Positions 22,960-35,255 of a stretch of 64,000 nucleotides of DNA are shown here, in pieces. Position numbers and translations under genes: made by a program. The notes under the pieces were generated by a model. That model made no database searches. It was not told the DNA's origin and saw only the letters and a list, made by a program, of their open reading frames with translations. This DNA comes from Mactromeris polynyma (lineage: Eukaryota; Mollusca; Bivalvia; Venerida; Mactridae), in NCBI GenBank assembly GCA_032209605.1, contig JASFXZ010000028.1, positions 5,714,941-5,778,940 of the forward strand, given 5' to 3'. Position 1 is the first letter of the stretch. Every line of letters starts with the position of its first letter.

Positions 22960-25040
22960 ATAAATGACAAACATGACTGAAGTGTATGATTGAATGACCA
23001 AACAACATGACTGATTGAAACATATGTCTAACTTAAACATGTCACTCACTGAAACTTGAAAATAAAACTGAAACATATGACTGACTGAAATGTACAAATT
23101 ACTAGCATAACATATGAAATGAGCGACTTAACACAAAGTACTGAATGACACATGTGACTGACTGAAACACTTTACAGACTGACTTACTGACAAAATTACT
23201 GACTGAAACCTATTACTGACCTAAACATATACCTGACTTAAACAGATGACTGACTTAAACCTTTGAACAACTGAAACACATGACTTTCTGAACCTGTGAC
23301 TGACTGAAACGAATGACTGACTTAAAGTTATGACCAACTGAAACACATGACTGACTTTAACACTTGACTGGCTGAAACACATGACTGACTGATTTACAAA
23401 TATGTCTGAATTAAACCCGTGACTGACTCAAAAAGTATACTTGACTTAAAAAGATGAGTGACTTAAACCTTTGACCAACTGAAACAAAATACTGACTGTA
23501 ACACACGACTGACTGAAACACATGAATGACTGACTTACAAATGTGACTGACTGAAACCCCTGACTGACTCAATCATACATCTGACTTAAATAGATGACTG
23601 ACTTTAACCTTTGACTGACTTAAACATACACATGACTTGAACCTTTGACCAACTAAAAATATGACTGACTGAAACACATGACTGACTGAAACTTATGACC
23701 TACTGTACCACATCACTGCCTGAAACACATGACTTACTTACATTAGCCTGACTAAAACATATGACTGACTGAAACTCATGACTGACTTCAACTTATTACC
23801 GAATGAAACACATTACTGACTGTAACACAAGACTGACTGAGACACTTGACTGACTGAAACCCATGACCGACTTAAACATACTATTGACTTTAACCTTTCA
23901 CCAACTGTAACACATGACTGATTGAAACACAAGACTGACTGAAACAAATTACTGACTTACAACAATTGCCTGAGTAAAACATATGACTGACTGTACCTTT
24001 GACTGATTGAAACACAACACTGACTGAAACACATGACTGACTTACAACAATTGCCTAACTTTAACTTAGGACTCACTGAAACATATGACTGACTGTGACA
24101 CATGACTGACTGTAACCCATGACTGACTTTAACTTAGGACCGACTAAGACACATGACTGATCGTAACACATGACTGACTGTAACCCATGACTAACTGTAA
24201 CACATGACTGACTTTAACTTAGGACCGACTAAGACACATGACTGACCGTAACACAAGACTGACTGAAATATATGACATACTGTAACACTTGACTGACTAA
24301 AACCTTTAACTGACTGTAACACATCACTGATTGAAACACATGACTGACTGAAACATATAACTTACTGTAACCCATGACTGACTTTAACTTAGGACCCACT
24401 TAAACATATGACTGACTGTAACATGTGACTGACTGTAACACATGTCTTAAATAAACTTTCGACTGACTGAGACTCTTGACTGACTGCAACACATGGCTGA
24501 CTGAAACATATGACTTAATTAAACTTTTGACTGACTGAGACTCCTGACTGACTGTAACCCATGACTGACTTTAACTTAGGACCCACTGAAAAAATTACTG
24601 TTCAGGTGACTGACTGTATCACATGACTTAATTAAACTTTCAACTGACTGAGACACATGACTGACCTCATGCCTAATTGAAACGCATGTCTGACTGTAAC
24701 ATAAGATTAAAAAAAAGTGTGTCTGATTGAATCACATGACTGACTGTAACACATGACTGACTTAAACATATGACTGAATGAATCATATTAATTTCTGATA
24801 CCCATTGCTGAGGGAAACACATACAAAACGGAAACACTCGACTGACAGAATCATGTGTCTGACTGAAACACATGACCTGACTAAAACATATGACTGACTG
24901 TATCATATGGCTGAAGGAGACATATGACTGACTAAGATATAAATGACAGAAACATATGAGTGACTTAAACAAGTGACTGACTGACACAAATGACTAACTT
25001 ACATCATATGACTCACTGTCACACATGAACATAAAACATC
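22960..25040. repeat. Diverged 17-bp satellite, TGACTGACTGAAACACA type
   Basis: About 120 imperfect units built from two GACT tetranucleotides plus an AAACAYA-type spacer. Units vary in spacer and length. Short minus-strand frames rich in SVSH are by-products. Confidence 0.9.
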
Positions 25041-26440
25041 TGACTTACTGAAACTCATGACATATGGATACATGTGACTGACTTAAACATATGACTGACA
25101 AAAACATGTGTCTTACCGCAACTCATGACTGATGGATACATGTGACTGACAAAAACATATGACTGACAAAAACGTGTGTCTGACTGCAACTCATGACTGA
25201 TGGATACATGTGACTGACAAAAACATATGACTGACAAAAACGTGTGTCTGACTGCAACTCATGACTGATGGATACATGTGACTGACAAAAACATATGACT
25301 GACAAAAACGTGTGTCTGACTGCAACTCATGACTGATGGATACATGTGACTGACAAAAACATATGACTGACAAAAACGTGTGTCTGACTGCAACTCATGA
25401 CTGATGGATACATGTGACTGACTTAAACATATGACTGACAAAAACATGTGTCTTACCGCAACTCATGACTGATGGATACATGTGACTGACAAAAACATAT
25501 GACTGACAAAAACGTGTGTCTGACTGCAACTCATGACTGATGGATACATGTGACTGACAAAAACATATGACTGACAAAAACGTGTGTCTGACTGCAACTC
25601 ATGACTGATGGATACATGTGACTGACAAAAACATATGACTGACAAAAACGTGTGTCTGACTGCAACTCATGACTGATGGATACATGTGACTGACAAAAAC
25701 ATATGACTGACAAAAACGTGTGTCTGACTGCAACTCATGACTGATGGATACATGTGACTGACTTAAACATATGACTGACAAAAACATGTGTCTTACCGCA
25801 ACTCATGACTGATGGATACATGTGACTGACAAAAACATATGACTGACAAAAACGTGTGTCTGACTGCAACTCATGACTGATGGATACATGTGACTGACAA
25901 AAACATATGACTGACAAAAACGTGTGTCTGACTGCAACTCATGACTGATGGATACATGTGACTGACAAAAACATATGACTGACAAAAACGTGTGTCTGAC
26001 TGCAACTCATGACTGATGGATACATGTGACTGACAAAAACATATGACTGACAAAAACGTGTGTCTGACTGCAACTCATGACTGATGGATACATGTGACTG
26101 ACTTAAACATATGACTGACAAAAACATGTGTCTTACCGCAACTCATGACTGATGGATACATGTGACTGACAAAAACATATGACTGACAAAAACGTGTGTC
26201 TGACTGCAACTCATGACTGATGGATACATGTGACTGACAAAAACATATGACTGACAAAAACGTGTGTCTGACTGCAACTCATGACTGATGGATACATGTG
26301 ACTGACTTAAACATATGACTGACAAAAACATGTGTCTTACCGCAACTCATGACTGATGGATACATGTGACTGACAAAAACATATGACTGACAAAAACATG
26401 TGTCTGACTGTAACTCATGACTGACTTAAACATATGCCTG
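25041..26440. repeat. 68-bp satellite with a 340-bp higher-order repeat
   Basis: Four 17-bp units are frozen into a 68-bp unit (TGACTGACAAAAACATA, then TGACTGACAAAAACGTG and two more). A variant unit containing ACTTAAACATATGACTGAC and TGTCTTACCG occurs at 25081, 25421, 25761 and 26101, exactly 340 bp apart (five 68-bp units). It occurs again at 26305, 204 bp later (three units). Within the block, copies look almost identical, showing recent amplification. Confidence 0.93.
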
Positions 26441-26660
26441 ACTAAAACATATGACTGACAAAAACGTGTGTCTGACTGCAACTCATGACTGACTTAAACA
26501 TATGCCTGACTAAAACATATAACTGACAGAATCATTCATCTGACTAAAATACATTATCCGAAGTTAACATATGACTAACTGTAACATATGACTGAATGAA
26601 AAATAAGTATTACTAATTGAAACACATTCCTTTTAGAAACATATGAGTGAAGGAACATTT
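26441..26660. repeat. Degenerate right edge of the 17-bp satellite
   Basis: Units again vary (CCTGACTAAAACATAT, CTAACTGTAACATATG) and decay into unique sequence, mirroring the left side. Confidence 0.8.
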
Positions 26661-26679
26661 GTGTTGGACACAAATGCTG

Positions 26680-27550
26680 TAGTAACCTAGATCCCTTGAT
26701 GAGGAACTGAAGCAGTATAATGTCATTACATGGAGAGATGTGCAGTACTGTGTAGTTATAGATTTTATAACCTATTAATTATCTTGTCATAATGATTTTG
26801 ATTTAAAATAATTTTGGAACCAATTTCTAGTAGTTTTATGCACACAAATAATAAAAAGTATAAAATTTGGTGTCCTTAAATCAAATGCAAGATGGAATAT
26901 TGTTATGCAATGACAAGAAGCACATAATAGGCTATAATCATCGCACTCAAATCACAAAATTTAAAATACTCTTTGGTCTATGAACAGTGCATCATACCAC
27001 TGAGTAATGTATGGGTACTATAAAATGTAGAAAGCTATGAGTGACTTGCATATTGTCTGTGTCCAAAAATGTTTTTAAATTGTGGTCACTGTTGTAAGCT
27101 GGAAAGAAAAAGTAGGTACTTATTTGAAATAGTTTCTCCTGTATCTAAATTCCAGTCATTTTATGTAGTTTTGGATCATAAGCTGGCACTATGTGAATCG
27201 AGACTGTAAGTCTTAGCAAGATGCAAACTATTGACCTTATGTATTCCTAATGCTGATCCATAACTACTCCATATTGGAAGAGTTTTAAAGAGTACACAAT
27301 AAGTTTGAGTGTAATATGAGATACAGGAAAAATAGTCTTTACTAGGGTTGATGAGTGACTGTAGCACCTAGAAGCAAGTTTCAAGATTATTTTTCTATTT
27401 CATAATACACATGTCCATGTATTATAATTTATAATTTCACTTTTGGTCTCTTAATGTTTTGACATGTGTCTACATGATTATTTTTCAGTTTTAAAAAAGT
27501 GTGAAAGACAAGTTTTGTTAATGGGAGCAATATTTCCCTAGTTGATGGTT
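26680..27550. other. Intergenic, nothing recognised
   Basis: AT-rich. A 63-codon minus frame (27176-27367) has no support. Confidence 0.5.
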
Positions 27551-27556
27551 TTACAG

Positions 27557-27617
27557 TCAATAATGGACTATCAAGGATAATGGAAACAGTTGAAACAGCA
27601 GTGTCAGACTTGTGATG
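27557..27617 (+). other. Exon-like cassette, copy 1
   Basis: Between GGTTTTACAG and ATG|GTAATGAAAC. Read in the same phase as copy 2 it gives NNGLSRIMETVETAVSDL and then a stop near the end. It resembles the segment at 30268-30342 in sequence and borders. Confidence 0.25.
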
Positions 27618-27764
27618 GTAATGAAACCTGCTTGACTATCTGATTGTTTTTTTACTGTATTTATTTTACTTACAGAATTATTGAAGTTAAATAAGTGACT
27701 TGTTTGTTGAGCTAAATGTCAGATTAACACTATTTTAACAGTCATATATTAGAGCTTGTTGTGG

Positions 27765-29115
27765 TAAAGTGGAGCAAGTGGTACAGTGTGGTACAGTGGA
27801 GCAAGTGGAACAGTGGAGCAAGTGGTACAGTGGAGCAAGTGATACAGTGGAGCAAGTGGTAAAGTGGAGCAAGTGGTACAGTGTGGTACAGTGGAGCAAG
27901 TGGAACAGTGGAGCAAGTGGTACAGTGGAGCAAGTGGTAAAGTGGAGCAAGTGGTACAGTGTGGTACAGTGGAGCAAGTGGTACAGTGGAGCAAGTGGTA
28001 CAGTGGAGCAAGTGGAACAGTGGAGCAAGTGGTACAGTAGAGTAAGTGGTACAGTGGAGCAAGTGGTACAGTGGAGCAAGTGGTACAGTGGAGCAAGTGG
28101 TACAGTGGAGCAAGTGGTACAGTAGAGTAAGTGATACAGTAGAGCTAATGGTACAGTGGAGCTAGTGGTACAGTGGAGCAAGTGGTACAATGGAGCAAGT
28201 GGTACAGTGGAGAAAGTGGTACAGTGGAGCAAGTGATACAGTGGAGCTTATGGTACAGTGGAGAAAGTGGTACAGTGGTACAGTGGAGCAAGTGATACAG
28301 TTGAGCAAGTGGTACAATGGAGCAAGTGGTACAGTGGAGCTAGTGGTACAGTGGAGCAAGTGGTACAGTGGAGCAAGTGGTACAGTGGAGCTAGTGATAC
28401 AGTGGAGCAAGTGGAACAGTGGAGCAAGTGGTACAGTGGAGCTTATGGTACAGTGGAGAAAGTGGTACAGTGGTACAGTGGAGCAAGTGATACAGTTGAG
28501 CAAGTGGTACAATGGAGCAAGTGGTACAGTGGAGCTAGTGGTACAGTGGAGCAAGTGGTACAGTGGAGCAAGTGGTACAGTGGAGCTAATGGTACAGTGG
28601 AGCTAGTGGTACAGTGGAGCAAGTGGTACAATGGAGCAAGTGGTACAGTGGAGAAAGTGGTACAGTGGAGCAAGTGATACAGTGGAGCTTATGGTACAGT
28701 GGAGAAAGTGGTACAGTGGTACAGTGGAGCAAGTGATACAGTTGAGCAAGTGGTACAATGGAGCAAGTGGTACAGTGGAGCTAGTGGTACAGTGGAGCAA
28801 GTGGTACAGTGGAGCAAGTGGTACAGTGGAGCTAATGGTACAGTGGAGCTAGTGGTACAGTGGAGCAAGTGGTACAATGGAGCAAGTGGTACAGTGGAGA
28901 AAGTGGTACAGTGGTACAATGGAGCAAGTGGTACAGTGGAGCAGGTGGTACAATGGAGCAAGTGGTACAGTGGTGCAGTGGAGTATTTGGTACAGTGGAG
29001 CTAGTGATACTGTGGATTTAGTGGTACTGTGTACCTTGTGGCATATTGGAGCCAATGGTACAGTGGAGTAAGTGGTTCATTTGAGCAACTGGTACAGTGT
29101 AGATAGTGGTACGGT
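27765..29115. repeat. 17-bp minisatellite, GGAGCAAGTGGTACAGT type
   Basis: About 79 units. Variants are GAGCTAGTG, GAGAAAGTG, GTGATACAG and a shortened GTGGTACAGTGGTACAGT. A block with the shortened variant recurs near 28265, 28460 and 28705, so parts were duplicated as longer segments. The purine-rich strand avoids stops in all three frames, which creates many overlapping frames on both strands. None has start or splice support. Confidence 0.93.
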
Positions 29116-29372
29116 GGTGCTAGTATTGGGTTATATGAGGTTGAAAACTAGGTCATTTAGTCAAATCATAGAAAAACTTTGAAACCCTAGAGGTTACAAT
29201 TTCATCCTTATCTTTTGAAACTTTGTCACAATGATCATCTCTAATAAATTAAGGTAAATATTGATATTGTGTCATTTTGGTTAGAAACTAGGTCATTAAG
29301 TCAAATCATAGTCAAAACGGTGGTATGCATTATAGGCTGGTCTTTTCACTGTATCTTAGTAAAAGTTGGTCG

Positions 29373-30045
29373 CACTAGCGGATTCAAGGGGGGGCGCACC
29401 CGGCGCGCGCCCCCCCTAAAATCGCCGGAGCATAGGTTTTTTGTGTTTCATTCTGAGTGATAGAACATGATAAAAAAAATTTCTTGCTCGCTTCGCTCGC
29501 ATAATACCTTATTGGAATAAACTTCATATCAGTACAAAAAAAGGTTTGTGGTGCAAGGAAAACTCACACATTTTTTCTAGCTCGCATCGCTCACTTTGTA
29601 CCTTTAATGGACTAGACCTTAGTACATAAAAAGGTTTGTGGAATGCTTTATAGATAACGTATTTGTTTCTAGCTCGCATATTACTATTATTGCAATATTC
29701 CTTGGTACAAAATGAGTTTTAGCTGAATGATGCATATGTAAACATTGCGATTTTTTTCTAGCTCTCTTCTCTCGCATATTATCTTTATTGGTCATTATTA
29801 TCAAATAAAGAACGATTTTATGGATTATGCTGCTTGAATAATTATTTTTCAAGCTTGCTTCGCTCAAACAATAACTAAGTTACTTTTTTGGAAAAAAAAT
29901 CAGGTAGAGAACGAGTGTGTGAGGCATTCTGCTAAGATATAAACATGTAAAGTGTGTATGTGTGTGTGTGTGGGGGGGGCGGGGCTTTGGTTGGGATTGT
30001 CAATATTTACGCCCCCCCTAACACCAAATCCTGGATCCGCCCCTG
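29373..30045. mobile_element. Non-autonomous TIR element with G/C-run termini, copy 1
   Basis: Left end CACTAGCGGATTCAAGGGGG; right end CCTGGATCCGCCCCTG (reverse complement CAGGGGCGGATCCAGG). Flanked by GGTCG at 29368-29372 and 30046-30050, a perfect 5-bp duplication. The interior has four to five repeats of about 100 bp with CTAGCTCGCTTCGCTCGCAT. No transposase frame. Confidence 0.8.
29483..29885. repeat. Internal subrepeats of the TIR element, about 100 bp x 4-5
   Basis: TCGCTTCGCTCGCATA-like cores followed by TTTATTGG and a GTACAAAAAAAGGTTTGTGG phrase recur four or five times, each weaker than the last. Confidence 0.7.
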
Positions 30046-30267
30046 GGTCGGAATGCTTGTCTAGATAAAATCTAGATAGAGTTCCAAAATAGTCATCTGG
30101 GTGTCAAGAACTAGGTCAATGGTTCAGCTACAACAGGTGAGCGACCAAGGGCCTTTTGCAATCTCTTGTTCCTAATCTCAGAAAATTGTGATTTTCAGCT
30201 TTTAAATGGTGTGACATATTTGATTTGTAAGTGTAAGCTGAACGCTGTCCAAACTGATGGTTTACAG

Positions 30268-30342
30268 TCAATCAAGGAGGAGCTGTATTGGAGAGAATTG
30301 ACAAAAAAGATCAGTGTCAAGACTTGCCAGGACCATTGAATG
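30268..30342 (+). other. Exon-like cassette, copy 2
   Basis: Between GATGGTTTACAG and AATG|GTAATA there is an open 75-bp segment reading NQGGAVLERIDKKDQCQDLP then GPLN, starting two bases into a codon and ending with one base over. Its borders match copy 1 at 27557. It may be a coding exon of an unseen plus-strand gene or a transposed piece. Confidence 0.3.
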
Positions 30343-30344
30343 GT

Positions 30345-33110
30345 AATAAAAACTGATTTCCTTTTTACTGTAAATAATTGTCTTTTTGTCTGTCTGTGCG
30401 TTCGTACACACCCAGAGGTAGTTGTGGGGTGTGGAACAGTAGGCTAATTTTAGATTCAATTTATTCCGTCACTTGTGGGGTGCAACAAAACAAAAAAAAG
30501 AACAATAGAAAACCCCACATTTACTTGCTCGTACTTACTGATAACCAAAACAGATTCACTGACCAAATTACCTGTATATTGATGGCTGTTTTGGTAACTT
30601 TTTGGCTTTGGGTCAAAATAGGATATGTATTTGAACTTTAAAAATTTCATTACAGTGCTGACCACAATATTTGTAGTCAATAGAATGTAACTCAAATTTT
30701 TGGAGAGTTTATACTCTTTTTCCACGGCAAAATATCTGCTTCTGTGACAAGTTGGTATTGTAAGGGCCTTATGTATGAATTCTAGTTTATTCTCTGAATG
30801 ACATTATTTAGTATTTTCAGGTTTAGATGTCACTGTTACACTATTGTGAAGATCCAAATGAAAATAGATCAAACCAAGGTCTGATGAAACAGCCATCAGA
30901 AGAAGCTGTCTAAAATATTCCTCTTTTGCAAGACATTATATTATGAACATGTATCTAATGTTGGACAAATGATTTGCTTTTTAGTTCACCGGGTCATGAA
31001 GTAACAATGTGAGCTTTTTTTATCACTCTTTGTCTGTTGTTCATCTGTCCGTAGTCATCAATTGCTTTGAAAGACATCTATTTAAGACAAACCTGGTCAA
31101 TACATTGCTGAAAATAGGTGTCACAATTTCACTTCATCTTCATGATTATCTTGGTTGAAATAATAATTTTTGTAAAATCTTTAGATAAATTGGATCATCA
31201 AGGAAACATGGAAAAGGGAGTACTATAAACCAACAAATTATTCTGCAAATAATCTGCAAACTTAAATATCTGCAAATTTGTTCTATAACCATTTTCTTTA
31301 ATTTTTCTGCACTTGCATACACCAACATTTGTAGTCATAATGGGCAAAATGTAACACCCAATTTTTTATTCGCGAAAATAAGTTGGTTTGTAGCTTTTTA
31401 TAAATTCCCTGCATGGAAAAAACGGGGAATTTTACTTTGAAATTGGAATGAAAAAATCTTGGCTATTGGTAGTGTCTCTTTCTGACTTTAGTAGAAAGCA
31501 CTATTTGCCATATATTTTACTTTAAAAGCAATTGACCAACCCAAAAACACAAAGGATCTCAGTTAATGATGAGATTTGCTTTATGGTAGTCTCTGTATGG
31601 CTATTAGGGAAGGTTTGAGGTCATACATATGCAAGCTGTATTTGAGCTTTGTAGGCAGCACGAATTTCAGGGGAAATCACCTTTCAGTCAGGGAAAACAG
31701 GGAAATATGAGTTAATTGCGTTTTTGGATTTCTGTTCTACAATGTATACAGACTGTTATATCTTGAACATATTTTTGTTTTTTATTTTTTTATCCAAACA
31801 CTTAAAACTGAAATATTATATTATGCATCAAATGCAGTTGAGAATCTATTGATAATCATTCATCCAAATCGAATTAGGTTAAATCACATTTTTGCACAAG
31901 TAGCTCGAGGACGTGTCTCATTTACGATTATGTTGCACCTATTTTATAGCACATGAATAGGTCAGATTAAAAAAAAAAAAAAAAAAATTGAAGACAAGGA
32001 CACTTTGCTACTATGAAATCGAAAATGGTAGATCGATTTGCTTACCAGTAAGGTTGCAACATTGTCGCTCAGTTTTATATCGTGCTTAATTTGTTTTGTT
32101 TTATTTTTACTCATGTGTGCATCACTATACGTCATGATATAAATATAAAAACACTGAAAATGAAAGAAGTTAGTAAAATATTAAATTTAAGCGTGATAAC
32201 TCTTTTGTAATTACCTCCCTTTTTTAGCTTATTCACAGATTATTTTAAACATTATTTAAACTTCAATTTTACCGTAAAACGATGGCTTTTAATTTTCTAT
32301 GTTTTTGCAATTCTAAGTTGTACATCCTATATGGCGTTTGAGTTAAATTTGTTAAATTTCATCTTTGTTAATTAAATTGTAATTAAACCATAATTGAAAT
32401 AAAGTAAACAATTAAAATTTTGACAACGTAGTTCTGACAAATCGTTTTTATTTCAGTCCAAATTTTAGGAAATACCTATTGAAAATAGCTTAAATACGAG
32501 AAATGACTAAACATATCCATCGTATATTACGTATTAATAGAAAACCTTAAAGTGTTCGGTTAGCTGTTTGTTTAGTATATGTACTTATCAAACTGGGTTT
32601 ATTGATACCTTACAGAAGGATACACTTTTGTCATTTGGTCAGCTTTAAAGCTCCTAATGGTTACGAATAATAAATTTTTAACACATGAGCATGTTTCCAT
32701 TGAGGATCAGCATACTTGGTATGTCTGTACCTGTGGATACCATTACATTTTGCTATATCCTTTTCATGAAAGTTTGTGTAATTTTCGCAATTAATTTGCA
32801 GTTCCGCCCACCCCCCAAACTTAGCCTTTTTTCAGGAAGAGCTGATAGGAATTTGTGAAAATTATCTGATTATCTTATGAGTAACTATGCAACTATATTT
32901 TACAAATAAACTGGTGAAATGTTAACTAGATTTATTATTATATTTATGATAGGATCTTCAGTTATTGTAAATTTGAGAAGCTAGTGTTAATCCGTTTGTC
33001 AGTCAGTTCTACACTAGAATGGCACATACATCTTTATAAGAGTCTAATCTCTGTACATGTACAATAATGATAATATACTGACATAGTTAAAACACCATGA
33101 AATTACACAA
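30345..33110. other. Intergenic, nothing recognised
   Basis: AT-rich sequence with an A-run near 31969-31987. Short frames on both strands (30378-30725, 31146-31328) have no domain or splice support. Confidence 0.5.
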
Positions 33111-33114
33111 AAAG

Positions 33115-33215
33115 TTTGCAGCTATAGCAGGATTCATACCCATACTGATCGGCACCATTGCCTAGCAATGCAAAATAGGGACGCATTAAACCACTCGCCC
33201 ATCGCAGCAAACTGG
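33115..33215 (-). mobile_element. tRNA-like SINE head fragment
   Basis: On the minus strand GCGATGGGCGAGTGGTTTAA is A-box-like and GGGTATGAATCC is B-box-like, at tRNA spacing. The rest of the SINE was not resolved. Confidence 0.5.
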
Positions 33216-34890
33216 AAAAGTTGCACAAACAACCGATATCAATGTGACTTACTTCACATACACCAGTTATGAGTTAATATGGATAACATCACTGACTATA
33301 TGTATGAGGCTATTTTTTCGACTGCCACCAGCACAAATAGGGCTGTTGTGAAAAAAATAGTTTGCACCTGTGACATAATAAGGTGGTGTGTAGCTTTGGT
33401 AAAAAGCATGGCCTCATTCGACCAAGATATGCAAATAGAAAGTCAATATCAAAAGGAAGCATTGTGTTCAAGGCTTTGTCATGCTGTCGAATAGCATAGG
33501 AGCTTTCTTGTCACCCCACAGAGCCAAGCCTCATTCATACTGTAAGTCTGTCACAAGTAGTGGATTATATGCACATCATTGTTCATAGCTTGCTAGCATC
33601 ACCACATTAGGTTAGGGCCTGGCTAGTTTGCACAGGGCAAAAGAAAAAGATTGATGGTAACTTTGAGAATGTCAACGCTCGTGAAATACACATGAGAACG
33701 AGTTAACCATACAATTTGAGATATAAACAATGATGCCTACTGCGGTAGTCAATTGTAGTAGTTAGTTTTATACGACACACACTATAAGGAACGTACACGC
33801 ACGGTACATACATGACTGTATAGAACATATCCATAGTGAGTTATTATAAACACTCATATATATTAAGGAAGAAATCATGCTTCAACTTTCAAGTGATTAT
33901 ACACGCTCACGTTGTTTTAGCAAGTGAATTTTAATTGCAACTTGTACGTCTACACGTCCACGTTTTGTTTCGCAACATGCCTTTTTATTATTTTCCACGT
34001 ATATGCTGGGTCTTTTCGCAACCTCCCTACAGCTATTTCGCCATAAGCATCTAGTATTGAATACACAAAAATAAGAACTCACCTTACAGATCAGTTTGTA
34101 TTTTTACGACAATTTTAAATATACATTTGTTTAAGACCACACTTAACATTCTCCCGGTAGATACGGTTTATACGTAAATACGGAGATGTCTATTCAACAT
34201 ACCGCTTCATAGTTGGCAGTTCAAGGAACGTCGTTTAAAAACAATTTGCATGAGACACAATAAACAAATACGTGGGATAAACCGGATCATTATCATAAAA
34301 CTCGATATGGTTGAATAATATACATCAACATTTGATCCTGTAGAAAGCGGAAAATTTCTCCTAAAGACAGTTCAGTTATAAACTGAAACATACACAGGGT
34401 CTAAAAATACCAGTTTTGAATAAGGGCAATAACGTCGACCTTGCGCACACGGTTGACGTCAACGACGTCAGACTAAATTCACGACATGAGTGCTTTTAGT
34501 TATTACCGACTATTCTCTCTAATATGCAGCCGATCGAACAACGAATGGATCGGGAACTCTCGAGTCATACTCGGGGTGGTGTTCGCACGAAAACAACCGG
34601 GATTTTAACTTCTACAAGCTAGATCGTCTAGTATGTTTCAATGGTTGTGTGTTGACTCGTTTGGTCAAAAATTGTGGTAAATGATTGAGGCTATTTATGG
34701 AAATTGAATGAGTGTAGACCTGGTCTTCATAAGGGATTTCCTTGGTAAGCGTGTTGTTCCTGTGGAAATAACGAACAAAGTGACTTCTCTTCGGTTTGCG
34801 TAGGTCGCATGAGCCGTCCCGTGTTACGGGATGAGTCAGGTAACATAGGGAAAACCATAGGGCATATAAAGAGCAATCGAATGAATGTAG
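33216..34890. other. Intergenic, nothing firm
   Basis: A 71-codon plus frame (33279-33494) and a 61-codon minus frame (33897-34082) were considered. Neither has a recognisable domain. Confidence 0.4.
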
Positions 34891-34896
34891 AAAGGG

Positions 34897-35255
34897 GTTG
34901 TAGGTGGACAAGTGGTCTAGTGGTATGGGCCACTGACTACTGATCGGAAGGTTGTGGGTTCGATCCCTCATCCAGCCGGACAAATTTAGAAATGCTTTCA
35001 GTGTTTCCCACCTAACATAACTAATTTCACTAACAGTCTTTCGGACGAGACTTTAAAAATCGAGGTCCCGTGTATGATGCTTTACATCGGCACGTAAACG
35101 AACCAGGGATGCGTCTGGAACTGGGGCATCTTCTGTATCATGCACTATCCCCCAAAAACTAAAATGACTAACCACTTCTGGGGGCTGTCGCCCATATGGG
35201 TCACCCGGTGGCGAGGCTAAATAAACGCATTATCCCCATGTAGAAGGGCTTAACG
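34897..35255 (+). mobile_element. Full-length tRNA-derived SINE
   Basis: Head GGACAAGTGGTCTAGTGG and B box GGTTCGATCCC. The body has CAGTGTTTCCCACCTAACAT, CTTTCGGACGAGACTTTAAA, GAGGTCCCGTGTATGATGC and TCGGCACGTAAACG. It ends with AAATAAACGCATTATCCC. The body phrase at 34999 matches the minus-strand SINE at 6665. Confidence 0.85.

Larger units (their letters stand above)
29120..30170. repeat. Dispersed repeat interrupted by a later insertion
   Basis: AACTAGGTCATTTAGTCAAA and a second similar phrase near 29284 lie left, and AACTAGGTCAATGGTTCAGC plus CAGGTGAGCGACCAAGGGCC lie right, of the GC-capped element at 29373. The phrases belong to one common dispersed repeat style of mollusc genomes, here split by an insertion. 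Confidence 0.55.

Noticed and set aside
24673..26331. Serial 60-codon minus frames with VSHMYPSV
   Set aside because: Reading of the 68-bp satellite; stops recur in each higher-order unit.
27735..29071. Many overlapping long frames on both strands
   Set aside because: The 17-bp unit lacks stops, so all frames stay open; no start, splice or domain evidence.
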